From NCBI RefSeq assembly GCF_022965805.1, contig NW_027330880.1:1-64000 (forward strand): a DNA stretch of 64,000 bases, written 5' to 3'. The position numbers and the translations under genes were made by a program. Shown piece by piece: positions 23,586 through 35,829 of this stretch; the stretch's first letter is position 1; the number at the start of each line of letters is the position of its first letter. Source of the stretch: Primulina eburnea. Lineage: Eukaryota > Streptophyta > Magnoliopsida > Lamiales > Gesneriaceae. The notes below the pieces were generated by a model. That model saw only the letters and a list, made by a program, of their open reading frames with translations, ran no database searches and was not told where the DNA came from.

Positions 23586-25203
23586 TATGACACCCTGACC
23601 CGATACAATTAAAATACAGCGGAATTTAAAATTTTCTTTCAAACATGGAAGGAGTTTCAAAATACATTTTATAAAAGTGTTTACAAAATAACAACATGAT
23701 CATTCCAATGACATAACAAAATACAAAATATCATTAGTGTGATCATGTTACAAAATGGTACAAAATAATCATCCTTCCAATCTTCGTATGCATATGACCC
23801 CCATCCACAGTCAACGTCCCGGTCCGTCGCTCTTATCTGCATCACATGAAAATAACTGAAATGAGAATAGATCTCAGCAAGTGGAACTCTTACATAGCAA
23901 TGATACATAGTATACACTGTAAAACATGGCTTTTAAATCATAAATACCATCGACTCTGAATCATGAATAACGTAGCAATAACTGTAGCAATAGAAATGGC
24001 AATAGATAGCAAAACGATGGTATTTCTCTTTTCTATGGTTGGATTGATATCAATAGTATCTGTGACTGTGGTTGCCAATATCCCATCGATATAAATCGAT
24101 AACTGTGAGGGGATAGAAGCCTATGGTCGATGATCATCTAATTGCATGCAATGCTATGGCTATGATTAATCAATCCAATAAAACATTTGAATTCTCAATA
24201 GCATTTAAGGCCGTCGTTTCGCAATCTCATAATATCTCTTGTATTCCCTTTATAACAATGGTGAGACATACAATGCCTCCAATAGATAATCAATGAAAGG
24301 AATACATAACAATGGATCAATGGAAGGGAATAACACTTTGAAACCTTTAAAACACAATACATATAATATCATGTGAGCAAAAAGGATGAAATTCCACTTA
24401 CTACCAATAGAACACCTCAAATAAGCTCTTGGTACACCACCTACAACAATAATCCATAAATAACACCAATATCAACTCTAGATCCACAAGTACAAGCCAA
24501 ATAATCCATTAAACAACTCAAACATCAAATCCAAAATAACCCTTAACTCAAAACCTCGTTAGAATCGCACCAAAAACTTACCTAAGCTTCCTTATACCAT
24601 GGAGAACGTTGATCTCAAGTCGGAAATCCAAACAAAGCCAAGAATCAAAGATAGGAAGCAAAAGAAATGGATGAAAACCCTTGCCAATGGAGAGAAAATC
24701 GGTAAAGAAGAGAAGGAATAGGATAAGGTATGGCCAACAACTCCCAAAAGTGACTTAAAAACTCGCCCATACTTACACCGCGGGTGCGCCAACACAAGCA
24801 CCGCGGGTGCGCCATGCTCACGGCATACCAAAATAATTCTCATGCACGATCACCGCGGGTGCGGTGCTACAATTACCGCGGGTGCGGTGCACACCGCGGG
24901 TGCGGTCCTTGCACTGCCGCGGGTGCGGTCATGCCACGGCCCTCAAAATGCAAAATGATGAATAGTACACCGCGGGGGCACTCATCTAAGAGCGCGGGTG
25001 CACTCTACTCACGGCAATGAACAGTACAAACTCAACTAAAATCGATCCGAAACGCTGAAACGAACAATCAACACCAACTAATACCTCAAATAAATAATAA
25101 CCAATAATACTATAGCCCAAAACACAACTATAAACGACTAATCATAAACCCAATTGACACAATAAAGCTTAAACCGTACCGTACACCGGGCTCGGCTATT
25201 ACA
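23586..25203 (-). repeat. Gypsy-1 5' LTR (promoter copy)
   Basis: 1618 bp. Its inner end reads TATGACACC on the + strand where the other LTR has TGTGACACC, so the canonical terminal CA of the 5' LTR has become TA. This LTR should drive the element's transcript; I see no convincing TATA box after the repeat cluster. Confidence 0.93.
24776..25010 (-). promoter_or_regulatory. CACCGCGGGTG repeat cluster in gypsy-1 5' LTR (U3)
   Basis: Copies of CACCGCGGGTG at 24776-24786, 24799-24809, 24851-24861 and 24892-24902, with near copies at about 24875, 24915, 24969 and 24991. In element orientation they lie some 200-430 bp from the LTR start, where U3 control sequence is expected. The dyad CACC-GCG-GGTG could bind a dimeric factor; this is inference. 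Confidence 0.7.
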
Positions 25204-26526
25204 AAGAAGGGGAGGGATTCTATTTTTGTTGTTGTGGATAGATTCTCTAAGATGACACATTTTATAGCTTGCCATAAAACCGATGATGCTTCAAACATTC
25301 CGAATTTGTTCTTTAGAGAAGTCGTTAGGTTGCATGGCATGCCTAGGACAATTGTTTCTGGTCGCGATGTTAAATTCTTGAGTTACTTTGGAAAGACTTT
25401 ATGGGCTAAACTTGGCACAAAATTGTTGTTTTCTACTACTTGTCATGCTCAAACGGATGGAAAAACTGTAGTTGTCAATAGAACTTTGGGAACACTTTTG
25501 CGTGCTATTCTTAAAAAGAACTTGGATTGACATTTCTATGGACTTTATTTTGGGGTTGCCTAGGACTAAGAAGGGGAGGGATTCTATTTTTGTTGTTGTG
25601 GATAGATTCTCTAAGATGACACATTTTATAGCCTCTCATAAAACCGATGATGCTTCAAACATTGCGGATTTGTTCTTTAGAGAAGTCGTTAGGTTGCATG
25701 GCATGCCTAGGACTATTGTTTCTGGTCGCGATGTTAAATTCTTGAGTTACTTTTGGAATACTTTATGGGCTAAATTTGACTCAAAATTGTTGTTTTCAAG
25801 TTTTTGTCATCCTCAAACGGATGGACAAACTGAAGTTGTCAATAGAACTTTGGGAACACTTTTGCGTGCTATTCTTAAAAAGAACTTGGATTGACATTTC
25901 TAGGGAATTTATTTTGGGGTTGCCTAGGACTATGAAGGGGAGGGATTCTATTTTTTTTGTTGTGGATATATTCTCTAAGATGACACATTTTATAGCTTGT
26001 CATAAAACCGATGATGCTTCAAACATTCCGAATTTGTTCTTTAGAGAAGTCGTTAGGTTGCATGGCATGCCTAGGACAATTGATTCTGGTCGCGAGATTA
26101 AATTCTTGAGTTACTTTTGGAATACTTTATGGGCTAAACTTGGCAAAAAGTTGTTGTTTTCTACTACTTATCGTCCTCAAACAGATGGACAGACTTAAGT
26201 TGTCAATAGAACTTTGGGAACTTTTTTGCCTGTTATTATTAAAAAGAACTTGGATTGACATTTCTATGGACTTTATTTTGGGGTTGCCTAGGACTAAGAA
26301 GGGTAGGGATTCTATTTTTGTTGTTGTGGATAGATTTTCTAAGATGGAACATTTTACAGCTTGTCATAAAATCGATGATGCTTCAAACATTGCGGATTTG
26401 TTCTTTAGAGAAGTCGTTAGGTTGCATGGCATGCTTAGAACTTTTGTTTCTGGTCGCGATATTAAATTCTTGAGTTACTTTGAAAAGACTTTATGGGCTA
26501 AACTTGGCACAAAATTGTTGTTTTCT
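25204..26526 (+). repeat. Integrase-derived 364-bp satellite, segment C
   Basis: Three complete junctions at 25530, 25894 and 26258 with 364-bp spacing. It starts at the right AAGAA target copy of gypsy-1 and ends at the left TTTCT target copy (26522-26526) of gypsy-2. Variants include a FDSKLLFS form near 25775, also seen at about 60420. One junction has the frame broken by a T-to-A change in GGACAGACTTAA near 26195. Confidence 0.92.
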
Positions 26527-26692
26527 TGTAATGCCCAGAGCAATGATTGATATGTACGAATTCATAGATATGTTGTGAAGATTGTACATAACCATAAGAA
26601 ATACGAAATGATATCTATTGAGATTAGATTGACCGATATCGAGAATGTTGGCTTATTTATATTTCGGTGAGACCGGAAGGACCGAACCGAGA

Positions 26693-26924
26693 TCGGAACG
26701 TACGATCAGAGTTCGCACCGTCCGTTCGGAGTTCGGAGCGTCCGAGCCAGGTGGCTGGACACATGGATGGCATGCAGAGTTCGGATCGACCGATCGTAGT
26801 TCGGATCATCCGAGACAGTTGGCTAGAGACGTGGAAGACATGCAGGATTCGGAACGTCCGAAGTGAGTTCGGAGCGTCCGAAGGGTGTCAGATCGGAGCG
26901 TCCGAAGTGGATCGGATCTTCCGA
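26693..26924 (+). promoter_or_regulatory. Cluster of eight TCGGA-N3-TCCGA dyads upstream of TATA
   Basis: Thirteen-base hyphenated palindromes at 26733, 26801, 26849, 26869, 26893 and 26912 fit TCGGA-N3-TCCGA exactly; those at 26693 and 26781 have one arm base changed. They end nine bases before the TATA box. Position and symmetry fit binding sites for a dimeric transcription factor; the factor is unknown. The same cluster is in all four LTRs of this family, for example 40936-41127. Confidence 0.75.
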
Positions 26925-26932
26925 TCATTGTC

Positions 26933-26940
26933 TATAAATA
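26933..26940 (+). promoter_or_regulatory. Gypsy-2 TATA box
   Basis: Sequence CTATAAATA directly after the dyad cluster and about 400 bp into the LTR. Transcription should start some 30 bp downstream, near 26965. Equivalent boxes are at 41136-41143 (+), 30516-30523 (-) and 36889-36896 (-). Confidence 0.8.
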
Positions 26941-27455
26941 GAGACGCGAGGTCTCAGTTTAGAGTCATTCCTACGAGCTCTCAGTAGAAGTAGAAGTGTT
27001 AAGAGTCATTTCTATTGCAGATTCATCTTCACGACTGTAACAGCAATTCTACGACGAAAGGTATACTACATGCTTTGTTTTGGGGAATCACGACTCAAAT
27101 GAGATCACATTTGAGTTTCCCAACTAAAATCACATACGAGTTTTATTGTTTATATCTTGATATAGGTATTATTATAGATTTGTTTATATGCAAATCTCGT
27201 TATGCTTTGTTTACAGATCATGTTACATTGCATTAGATGTTTATTAGAACTTGTATTCAATTCCTATTATGCTTTGTTTACAGATCATGTTACATTGCAT
27301 TAGATGATTATGCTTGTTTACAGATTTTGTATTCATGCATTAAGATAGGGCAGTCTGGAGATCAGGCAGACTACTAGATGTTCGGTTCTATCCCAGCTTA
27401 GGGGAAGATCACCGCCCCTATTGTAGACGTGGATACAGATCAGGCCGAAGTCTAG

Positions 27456-27510
27456 GAATAAGACGTACCGTCACCCCGATTGGGAGGGTAGGTGATAGAT
27501 CGTCTTATTC
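27456..27510 (+). other. Gypsy-2 LTR hairpin with GAATAAGACG arms
   Basis: GAATAAGACG (27456-27465) pairs perfectly with CGTCTTATTC (27501-27510). Inside, TCACC can pair with GGTGA. The hairpin lies in the transcribed part of the LTR. The related truncated LTR at 61336 has three tandem hairpins in the equivalent place. Confidence 0.7.
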
Positions 27511-27663
27511 ACACCGGGATCCCTAGAGTTTTAGTCGAGTCGCATCTAGACATGATTAGGCTCGCATTTCATGATTTTATATGAATGACATTCATATCAG
27601 CATGTTTCATGTTTTATAGTATTTATATGCATGTTCACATGTTTATACTGGGATGTGTTCTCA

Positions 27664-27709
27664 CCGGTTTTCCGGCTGTTGTTATGTCTGTATGTGTGCA
27701 TAACAACAG
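27664..27709 (+). other. Adjacent LTR hairpins CCGG-TTTT-CCGG and CTGTTGTTATG stem
   Basis: A four-base-loop hairpin (27664-27675) is followed directly by an 11-bp perfect stem, CTGTTGTTATG (27676-27686) with CATAACAACAG (27699-27709), and a 12-base loop. Both are upstream of the AATAAA at 27876 and so in the transcript. A related LTR at 61420-61453 keeps the stem through a paired base change. Confidence 0.75.
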
Positions 27710-27875
27710 GTGGGGCAGGATTTGGGTCGAGACAGAGATGATCGTGTTAGCGTGGAGATCTCGGGCCTAGCAGACGGACCAGTAGTTGTCTTTTGTTATG
27801 TACTGTATTTTATTACTGGTTAGTTGAGGATATACGGAACAGGACATAGATTTTACGTTTGTATGTTGTAAATTA

Positions 27876-27881
27876 AATAAA
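27876..27881 (+). terminator. Candidate polyadenylation signal of gypsy-2 LTR
   Basis: AATAAA about 120 bp before the LTR end, followed by a GT-rich stretch (CTTGTGCTTGTC). In the 3' LTR the same site would end the transcript. Plant signals are degenerate, so this is tentative. Confidence 0.5.
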
Positions 27882-28004
27882 GAACTTGTGCTTGTCTAGT
27901 TACATTTTGATTTAAATATAAAAGCGAAAAATTGACCCACATTTTAGAATAACAATCCATTTAATCCCAAGAAAAAGATTTAGAGCCCGGGTCCCCACAA
28001 CAGG

Positions 28005-28017
28005 TGGTATCAGAGCC
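28005..28017 (+). promoter_or_regulatory. Gypsy-2 outer primer binding site (tRNA-iMet)
   Basis: TGGTATCAGAGCC begins six bases after the 5' LTR. Standard initiator-Met tRNA primer site. The rest of the leader to 28250 shows nothing recognisable. Confidence 0.9.
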
Positions 28018-28250
28018 GATAGTTCCGTTAGACTGAAATAGGATAGAATGAGCGGGATAGATCGAGTCTTCTTCCTTGCTTGATGATGTGCTAGCATGAT
28101 TATTGCTTTCTTATTACATGTTGTTTGGTATTTGATTAATTTCAGCATGTGATTGACTGAATCAGAACCGATTCTAGATCAGAGGTAACTGACTAGATGA
28201 TGGCTGAGACAGTTGTATATCTTGTTTACTAATCAGTTGGATTATTAGAT

Positions 28251-29456
28251 ATGCCTCCTAGAAGAGCAGCCGTACCTCTACGACCAGCAGCGCCAGAGCA
28301 GGGGAGTACATCCGGAGATTCTATGGATGTTACGGCGACCCCTATGGAGACGTTGCTGAAGCGATTCCAATCCTTTCGACCTCCCACTTTAAAAGGTACC
28401 GAGAATGCCATCGAGTGCGAAAGTTGGCTTGAAGATATTGAGATGCTATTCGACTCGTTGGAGTACAGTGATGAGAAGAGGATCAAGCTAATTGGCCATC
28501 AATTGCAAGATATAGCAAAGAATTGGTGGTTGAACATTAGGAGAGCTTTAGAGCAACGGGGTACCGAAATTTCTTGGAAGGTATTCAAGACCGAGTTTTA
28601 TCAGCGATTCTTCCCTGTATCCTACCGTAAAGATAAAGGCGCTGAATTCGCAAACCTGAGGCAAGGGCCATTGAACATTGAAGAGTACGTTGCTAAATTC
28701 TCTTCTTTGCTTCGTTTTGCACCCCATGTTTCAGGAAATGACGAGGCCATGGCGGATCAATTTATAAATGGCCTGAATCCAGATATCTTTACATTGGTCA
28801 ATACTGGGAGACCCGATAACTTCTCGGATGCATTGAATCGTGCCAAAGGAGCTGAAGCAGGATTGCTTAGACAACGGAGTGCTCCGTATGTTGCACCGAG
28901 TCCGAGACCGCCACTACCTCCATTCCAAGTGCCTCCTCCTCGATTCGAAAGTGGTGGTAGTGGTAGTGGACGCAAAGAACAGCTGAAGGCGAAGGGGAAA
29001 CAGTTTAAAAGACCAGGGAGCAGTTCGTCGAGCTCCAGCGGATCAAGACAGACTGGTTTTGATCAGAGTAGCAGGTATACAGGTGTTTATTGCAGTTCCT
29101 GTGGAGGGAAGCATGCGACTGAACAGTGCCAGGGAGTTACAGGTCGATGTAACGTTTGTAGGCAACCGGGGCATTTTGCCAAAGTCTGTCCACAGAGAGG
29201 TGTACAGCAAGGCCAGAGTGGAAGAGCATCCGGTTCAGTACCTCAGTTTGAGCGGCAGGCATCGTCGGTTCACTCTTTTCAGCCTCCACCAGCACCGACT
29301 CCACCCAGAGGCCGAGGTAGTCAGACGGTGACTCAACCTCCGAGGCAACAAGCCCAAGTGTTTGCATTGACAGAAGAGCAAGCACAAGATGCACCAGATG
29401 ATGTGATAGCAGGTAACTGCTCTCTTTATGGTTATCCTGCTTATATCTTGATAGAT
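28251..29456 (+). pseudogene. Gypsy-2 outer gag and protease start, cut by insertion
   Basis: First 402 codons of the outer polyprotein. Gag begins [10 protein letters not shown] and includes the capsid-like region ([35 protein letters not shown]). A Ser-rich linker and two cysteine motifs follow, the second a canonical CCHC knuckle ([14 protein letters not shown], near residue 300). The last original codon is the catalytic Asp402 of the protease DTG motif; beyond it translation runs 12 residues into the inner LTR and stops at 29495. The rest of the frame resumes at 37302. As it stands this half could give a Gag-like protein with a short foreign tail but no enzymes. Confidence 0.92.
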
Positions 29457-30923
29457 TGTGGGGACCCGGGCTCTAAATCTTTTTCTTGGGATTAAATGGA
29501 TTGTTATTCTAAAATGTGGGTCAATTTTTCGCTTTTATATTTAAATCAAAATGTAACTAGACAAGCACAAGTTCTTTATTTAATTTACAACATACAAACA
29601 TAAAATCTATGTCCTGTTCCGTATGTCCTCAACTAACCAGTAATAAAATACAGTACATAACAAAAGACAACTACTGGTCCGTCTGCTAGGCCCGAGATCT
29701 CCACGCTAACACGATCATCTCTGTCTCGACCCAAATCCTGCCCCACCTGTTGTTATGCACACATACAGACATAACAACAGCCGGAAAACCGGTGAGAACA
29801 CATCCCAGTATAAACATGTGAACATGCATATAAATACTATAAAACATGAAACATGCTGATATGAATGTCATTCATATAAAATCATGAAATGCGAGCCTAA
29901 TCATGTCTAGATGCGACTCGACTAAAACTCTAGGGATCCCGGTGTGAATAAGACGATCTATCACCTACCCTCCCAATCGGGGTGACGGTACGTCTTATTC
30001 CTAGACTTCGGCCTGATCTGTATCCACGTCTACAATAGGGGCTGTGATCTTCCCCTAAGCTGGGATAGAACCGAACATCTAGTAGTCTGCCTGATCTCCA
30101 GACTGCCCTATCTTAATGCATGAATACAAAATCTGTAAACAAGCATAATCATCTAATGCAATGTAACATGATCTGTAAACAAAGCATAATAGGAATTGAA
30201 TACAAGTTCTAATAAACATCTAATGCAATGTAACATGATCTGTAAACAAAGCATAACGAGATTTGCATATAAACAAATCTATAATAATACCTATATCAAG
30301 ATATAAACAATAAAACTCGTATGTGATTTTAGTTGGGAAACTCAAATGTGATCTCATTTGAGTCGTGATTCCCCAAAACAAAGCATGTAGTATACCTTTC
30401 GTCGTAGAATTGCTGTTACAGTCGTGAAGATGAATCTGCAATAGAAATGACTCTTAACACTTCTACTTCTACTGAGAGCTCGTAGGAATGACTCTAAACT
30501 GAGACCTCGCGTCTCTATTTATAGCCAATGATCGGAAGATCCGATCCACTTCGGACGCTCCGATCTGACACCCTTCGGACGCTCCGAACTTACTTCGTAC
30601 GTTCCGAATCCTGCATGTCTTCCACGTCTCTAGCCAACTGTCTCGGATGATCCGAACTACGATCGGTCGATCCGAACTATTGCATGCCATCCATGTGTCC
30701 AGCCACCTGGCTCGGACGCTCCGAACTCCGAACGGACGGTGCGAACTCTGATCGTACGTTCCGATCTCGGTTCGGTCCTTCCGGTCTCACCGAAATATAT
30801 ATACTCCAATATTCTCGATGCCGGTCAATCTAATTCTCAATAGATATCATTTCGTATTTCTTATGGTTATGTACAATCTTCACAACATATTCGTATATGT
30901 CAATCATTGTTCCGGGCATTACA
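29457..30923 (-). repeat. Gypsy-2 inner 3' LTR
   Basis: 1467 bp, same ends and internal layout as the outer LTRs, with dyad cluster and TATA box (30516-30523 in minus orientation). Private change at 30043. Confidence 0.94.
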
Positions 30924-30936
30924 TTTCTCCCCCTCT
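30924..30936 (-). promoter_or_regulatory. Gypsy-2 inner polypurine tract
   Basis: AGAGGGGGAGAAA in element orientation, adjoining the 3' LTR; identical to that of the outer element at 40717-40729. Confidence 0.85.
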
Positions 30937-31021
30937 AAGACAGAAGTTCGTCCTCGAACTGAAGTAATCATACAAATTATTTAAAACAGTTTGATAATCT
31001 AAAACTGAATACGTACTCATA

Positions 31022-34000
31022 TCATATAAATAACTCGGGGTGTTTCTGCCTCATGTTTTCTTCCGTTTCCCACGTCGCTTCCTCAATGCCATGTCGACTC
31101 CACTGAATTTTCACAAGTGGAATGATCTTCGTTCTGAGCTGTTTGTCCTTTCGATCAAGAATCTGTATCGGTCGTTCTATATAGCTCAAGGTTTGATCAA
31201 GTTCAGCTTCGTTCGGTTGAAAATCATGAGAAACATCTGGCATATATCTGCGTAACATTGATATATGAAATACGTCATGTATTCCGGATAAAGAAGGAGG
31301 AAGAGCAAGTCGATAAGCTCGATCGCCAATCTTTTCAAGAATCTCGTAAGGACCAATGTATCGAGGAGAGAGTTTTCCGCGTTTGCCAAATCGCACAACG
31401 CCTCTAAAAGGAGAAATTTTCAAGAATACCCTATCTCCTACCTCAAATACTAACGGTCTACGTCTGATATTGGCGTACTTTGCTTGCCTATCCTGTGCTG
31501 TCTTCATTCTTTTCTGAATAACCTTTACCTTCTCAGTCATGTCACGAATCATATCTGGCCCAAGTTCTGGTACTTCTGAAACATCATCCCAATATAGCGG
31601 AGATCTGCACCTCTTGCCATACAAAGCTTCAAACGGTGCCATCTCAATGCTTGTTTGATAGCTATTATTGTACGAGAATTCGCAAAGAGGTAGGGAATCT
31701 TGCCAACTAATGCCAAAATCTAGCACGACGGCTCTCAACATATCCTCTAATGTCTGGATAGTCCGTTCTGACTGTCCGTCTGTCTGAGGATGGTAAGCAG
31801 TGCTAAGGTGTAAGGTCGTACCTAACGCCTGCTGTAAACTGTGCCAGAAGTGTGAAGTGAATCGTGGATCACGATCTGATACGATAGACTTCGGCACTCC
31901 ATGTAATCTGGCTACCTCTCGAATATAAATCTCCGCCATCTGATCCTGTCTATACGTCATTCTATAAGGGATGAAACAAGCAGATTTGGTCAATCTGTCA
32001 ATAATGACCCAAATCGCATCGCAGCCTCTGGATGATCGAGGTAACTTCGTCACAAAATCCATGGAAATGTGGTCCCATTTCCATTCTGGAATAGATAAAC
32101 TCTGAAGTAAACCCCCCGGCTTCTTCCTCTCGGCCTTCACCTGTTGGCAGTTCAAGCATTTAGACACAAATTCGGCAATGTCTGACTTCATTTGCTTCCA
32201 CCAGAACTGTGTCTTCAAGTCATTGTACATCTTTCTGCCACCAGGATGGATGCTGAACCGACTACAATGTGCCTCCGTCAGAATCTGCTGTCTCAAATCT
32301 GCAACATCTGGCACAACTAGACGGTTATTCACGTACAACACATGATCTCGTACCTGATATTCTGATACATGCCCTGATCTGACCATTTGGATTGATCTTT
32401 GCACATTCTGATCAGTTCTTTGTGCTTCCTTAATCCTCATAATCAAATTGGGCTCAACTTGGATCGTAAAGAGTCGTAGTGGCTTACTATCTGTATCAAA
32501 TTCTAATCCAGATGTACAGCAATTTTCAACTAACTTGTTAACACCTATCGTCGATAAGGACAAAGAACATACCTTACGACTCAAGGCATCGGCTGCTGCA
32601 TTTGACTTTCCTGGATAATATTTGATTTCACAGTCAAAGTCTTTCAGAAGATCTAGCCATCTACGTTGCCTCATATTCAATTCTGATTGAGAAAATAGGT
32701 ACTTTAAGCTCTTGTGATCGGAAAAGATCTCAAATTTCTCGCCATAGAGATAATGACGCCAAATCTTTAATGCAAACACGATAGCCGCCAATTCAAGATC
32801 ATGAATGGGGTATCGAACTTCATGTGGCTTCAATTGTCTCGAGGCGTATGCGATCACATGACCTCGCTGCATAAGAACACATCCCAAACCTCTATGAGAA
32901 GCATCACAATATACAACAAAATCACCTGTACCTGAAGGTATCGTCAATACTGGAGCACTGGTCAGCCTTTTCTTCAATTCAACAAAGCTAGACTCACACT
33001 CCTCTGACCAAACAAATGGTGCATTCTTTTGTGTTAATTGAGTTATTGGTTTTGCAATACTGGAGAAATCTTTGATAAATCTTCTGTAGTATCCGGCTAA
33101 GCCCATGAAACTGCGTATTTCTGGTACAGAAGTCGGTCTCGACCAACTAATCACAGCTTCCACTTTACTCGGATCAACAGAAATACCATTTCCAGAAATG
33201 ATATGTCCTAAGAAGACAACTCTATTCAACCAAAACTCACACTTTGACAATTTAGCATACAGTCATTCGTTTCTCAACGTCTGCAACACAATTCTGAGAT
33301 GCTCTGCATGCTCATTTCTGTTCTTCGAATACACCAAAATGTCATCAATGAAGACAATCACAAATTCATCTAGATATCTCTGAAACACTTGGTTCATCAA
33401 GCCCATAAATACCGCAGGAGCATTTGTTAAACCAAAAGGCATGACAATAAATTCGTAATGTCCATACCTGGTTCGAAACGCTGTCTTTGGTATGTCTATA
33501 TCTCGAACTCTGAGCTGATGATAACCAGAACGTAAATCAATCTTAGAATAGACCGAGGATCCCTGCAACTGATCAAATAGGTCATCGATCCTAGGCAAAG
33601 GATATTTATTCTTGATCGTTGCCTTGTTCAACTGCCGGTAATCGATACACAACCGCATCGACCCATCTTTCTTTCGCACGAACAGCACCGGAGCGCCCCA
33701 AGGAGATACACTAGGTCTGATATATCCCTTGGCTAGAAGATCTTCTAATTGTGCTTTCAATTCTTTGAGTTCGATGGGTGCCATCCTATATGGAGCTCTC
33801 GAAATAGGTACGGTACCTGGCGCAAGTTCAATGCTGAAATCTACCTCACGAACCGGAGGTAATCCTGGGATCTCATCTGGAAAAATATCTGGAAATTCCC
33901 GTACTACTGGCAGATCTGCCAATGCCGGGCTCGACTTCTGCATATCTACAGCATAAACAAAGAAACCATCCGCTCCTTTCTGTAACAGTCTGTTCATAGT

Positions 34001-35557
34001 AAGAGCCGAAATCAAGGGAATCCGAGATCTGGAACCCTTCCCGTAGAATTTCCACTCGTCTGTCATCTCGGGTCTGAATCTGACAATCTTGTGGAAACAA
34101 TCCACGGTGGCTCTGTACTTCGTTAGCATGTCAATACCGACTATACAATCAAAATCAGCTAGACCCAACACTATACAATCTAGGTCAATCTCATGCCCTT
34201 CAAACTGTAGAATGCAATGTCTAACCGTAGTTACAGATATTAATCCACTTCCCAACGGAGAATTAATCGACACCACATCTAACAAAGACTCAACAGGCAA
34301 TGAATGCAACAATGCAAATCGTTCTGAGATGAATGTATGCGATGCACCTGTATCTATCAAGATATAAGCAGGATAACCATACAGAGAGCAGTTACCTGCT
34401 ATCACATCATCTGGTGCATCTTGTGCTTGCTCTTCTGTCAATGCAAACACTTGGGCTTGTTGCCTCGGAGGTTGAGTCACCGTCTGACTACCTCGGCCTC
34501 CGGGTGGAGTCGGTGCTGGTGGAGGCTGAAAAGAGTGAACCGATGATGCCTGCCGCTCAAACTGAGGTACTGAACCGGATGCTCTTCCACTCTGGCCTTG
34601 CTGTACACCTCTCTGTGGACAGACTTTGGCAAAATGCCCCGGTTGCCTACAAACGTTACATCGACCTGTAACTCCCTGGCACTGTTCAGTCGCATGCTTC
34701 CCTCCACAGGAACTGCAATAAACACCTGTATACCTGCTACTCTGATCAAAACCAGTCTGTCTTGATCCGCTGGAGCTCGACGAACTGCTCCCTGGTCTTT
34801 TAAACTGTTTCCCCTTCGCCTTCAGCTGTTCTTTGCGTCCACTACCACTACCACCACTTTCGAATCGAGGAGGAGGCACTTGGGATGGAGGTAGTGGCGG
34901 TCTCGGACTCGGTGCGACATACGGAGCACTCCGTTGCCTAAGCAATCCTGCTTCAGCTCCTTTGGCACGATTCAATGCATCCGAGAAATTATCGGGTCTC
35001 CCAGTATTGACCAACGTAAAGATATCTGGATTCAGGCCATTTATAAATTGATCCGCCATGGCCTCGTCATTTCCTGAAACATGAGGTGCGAAACGAAGCA
35101 AAGAGGAAAATTTAGCAACGTACTCTTCAATGTTCAATGGCCCTTGCCTCAGGTTTGCGAATTCAGCGCCTTTATCTTTACGGTAAGATACAGGGAAGAA
35201 TCGTTGATAAAACTCGGTCTTGAATACCTTCCAAGAAATTTCGGTACCCCGCTGCTCTAAAGCTCTCCTAATGTTCAACCACCAATTCTTTGCTATATCT
35301 TGCAATTGATGGCCAATTAGCTTGATCCTCTTCTCATCACTGTACTCCAACGAGTCGAATAGCATCTCAATATCTTCAAGCCAACTTTCGCACTCGATGG
35401 CATTCTCGGTACCTTTTAGGGTGGGAGGTCGAAAGGATTGGAATCGTTTCAGCAACATCTCCATAGGGGTCGCTGTAACATCCATAGAATCTCCGGATGT
35501 ACTCCCCTGCTTTGGCGCTGCTGGTCGTAGAGGTACGGCTGCTCTTCTAGGAGGCAT
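31022..35557 (-). pseudogene. Gypsy-2 inner gag-pol with one in-frame nonsense codon
   Basis: A 1511-residue-equivalent gag-pol frame interrupted by TGA at 33263-33265 (codon 765), where the outer element has CGA for Arg; this is a C-to-T change at a CpG. The frame is unchanged on both sides. Before the stop: gag, CCHC knuckle, protease (Asp402) and the first part of RT, including Asp738 and Asp739 of FIDD. After it: the rest of RT, RNase H ([11 protein letters not shown]), the integrase HHCC region, and core residues Asp1167, Asp1228 and Glu1264, then a chromodomain-like end (EEATWE, HPELF). A terminated protein would have gag and protease but a truncated RT and no RNase H or integrase. Readthrough is possible but not shown. 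Confidence 0.93.
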
Positions 35558-35829
35558 ATCTAATAATCCAACTGATTAGTAAACAAGATATACAACTGTC
35601 TCAGCCATCATCAAGTCAGTTACCTCTGATCTAGAATCGGTTCTGATTCAGTCAATCACATGCTGAAATTAATCAAATACCAAACAACATGTAATAAGAA
35701 AGAAATAATCATGCTAGCACATCATCAAGCAAGGAAGAAGACTCGATCTACCCCGCTCATTCTATCCTATTTCAGTCTAACGGAACTATCGGCCAGTCTA
35801 ACGGAACTATCGGCTCTGATACCACCTGT
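35558..35829 (-). other. Gypsy-2 inner leader and primer binding site
   Basis: Leader of 272 bp with the tRNA-iMet-type PBS at 35812-35824 (minus strand TGGTATCAGAGCC). Next to it a 21-bp word containing CTAACGGAACTATCGG is tandemly duplicated (about 35775-35812), whereas the outer element has one copy. Confidence 0.88.

Larger units (their letters stand above)
17377..25203 (-). mobile_element. Gypsy-1: full-length Ty3/gypsy LTR retrotransposon
   Basis: 7.83-kb element on the minus strand with two 1618-bp LTRs, a PBS, one intact gag-pol frame and a polypurine tract. The target duplication AAGAA (17372-17376 and 25204-25208) joins to restore the satellite word CTAAGAAGGGGAG. By eye the LTRs differ at 17378/23587, 17785/23994 and 17797/24006 only, so the insertion is young. 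Domain order protease, RT, RNase H, integrase is the gypsy order. The C-terminus ends in a chromodomain-like segment ([13 protein letters not shown]), which suggests a Tekay/Del-type chromovirus; this lineage is inferred. Confidence 0.95.
26527..27999 (+). repeat. Gypsy-2 outer 5' LTR
   Basis: 1473 bp, TGTAATGCCC to GTCCCCACA. In order it holds a dyad-repeat cluster, a TATA box, a 9-bp-stem inverted repeat (ACTCAAATG/CATTTGAGT near 27093-27116), a 67-bp direct duplication starting at 27201 and 27268, two groups of hairpins, and an AATAAA at 27876. It is the promoter LTR of the outer element. Confidence 0.95.

Noticed and set aside
26645..26987. Frames rich in Arg and Glu near the gypsy-2 promoter
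   Set aside because: They read through the TCGGA-N3-TCCGA dyads, mostly upstream of the TATA box, so they would not be in the main transcript.
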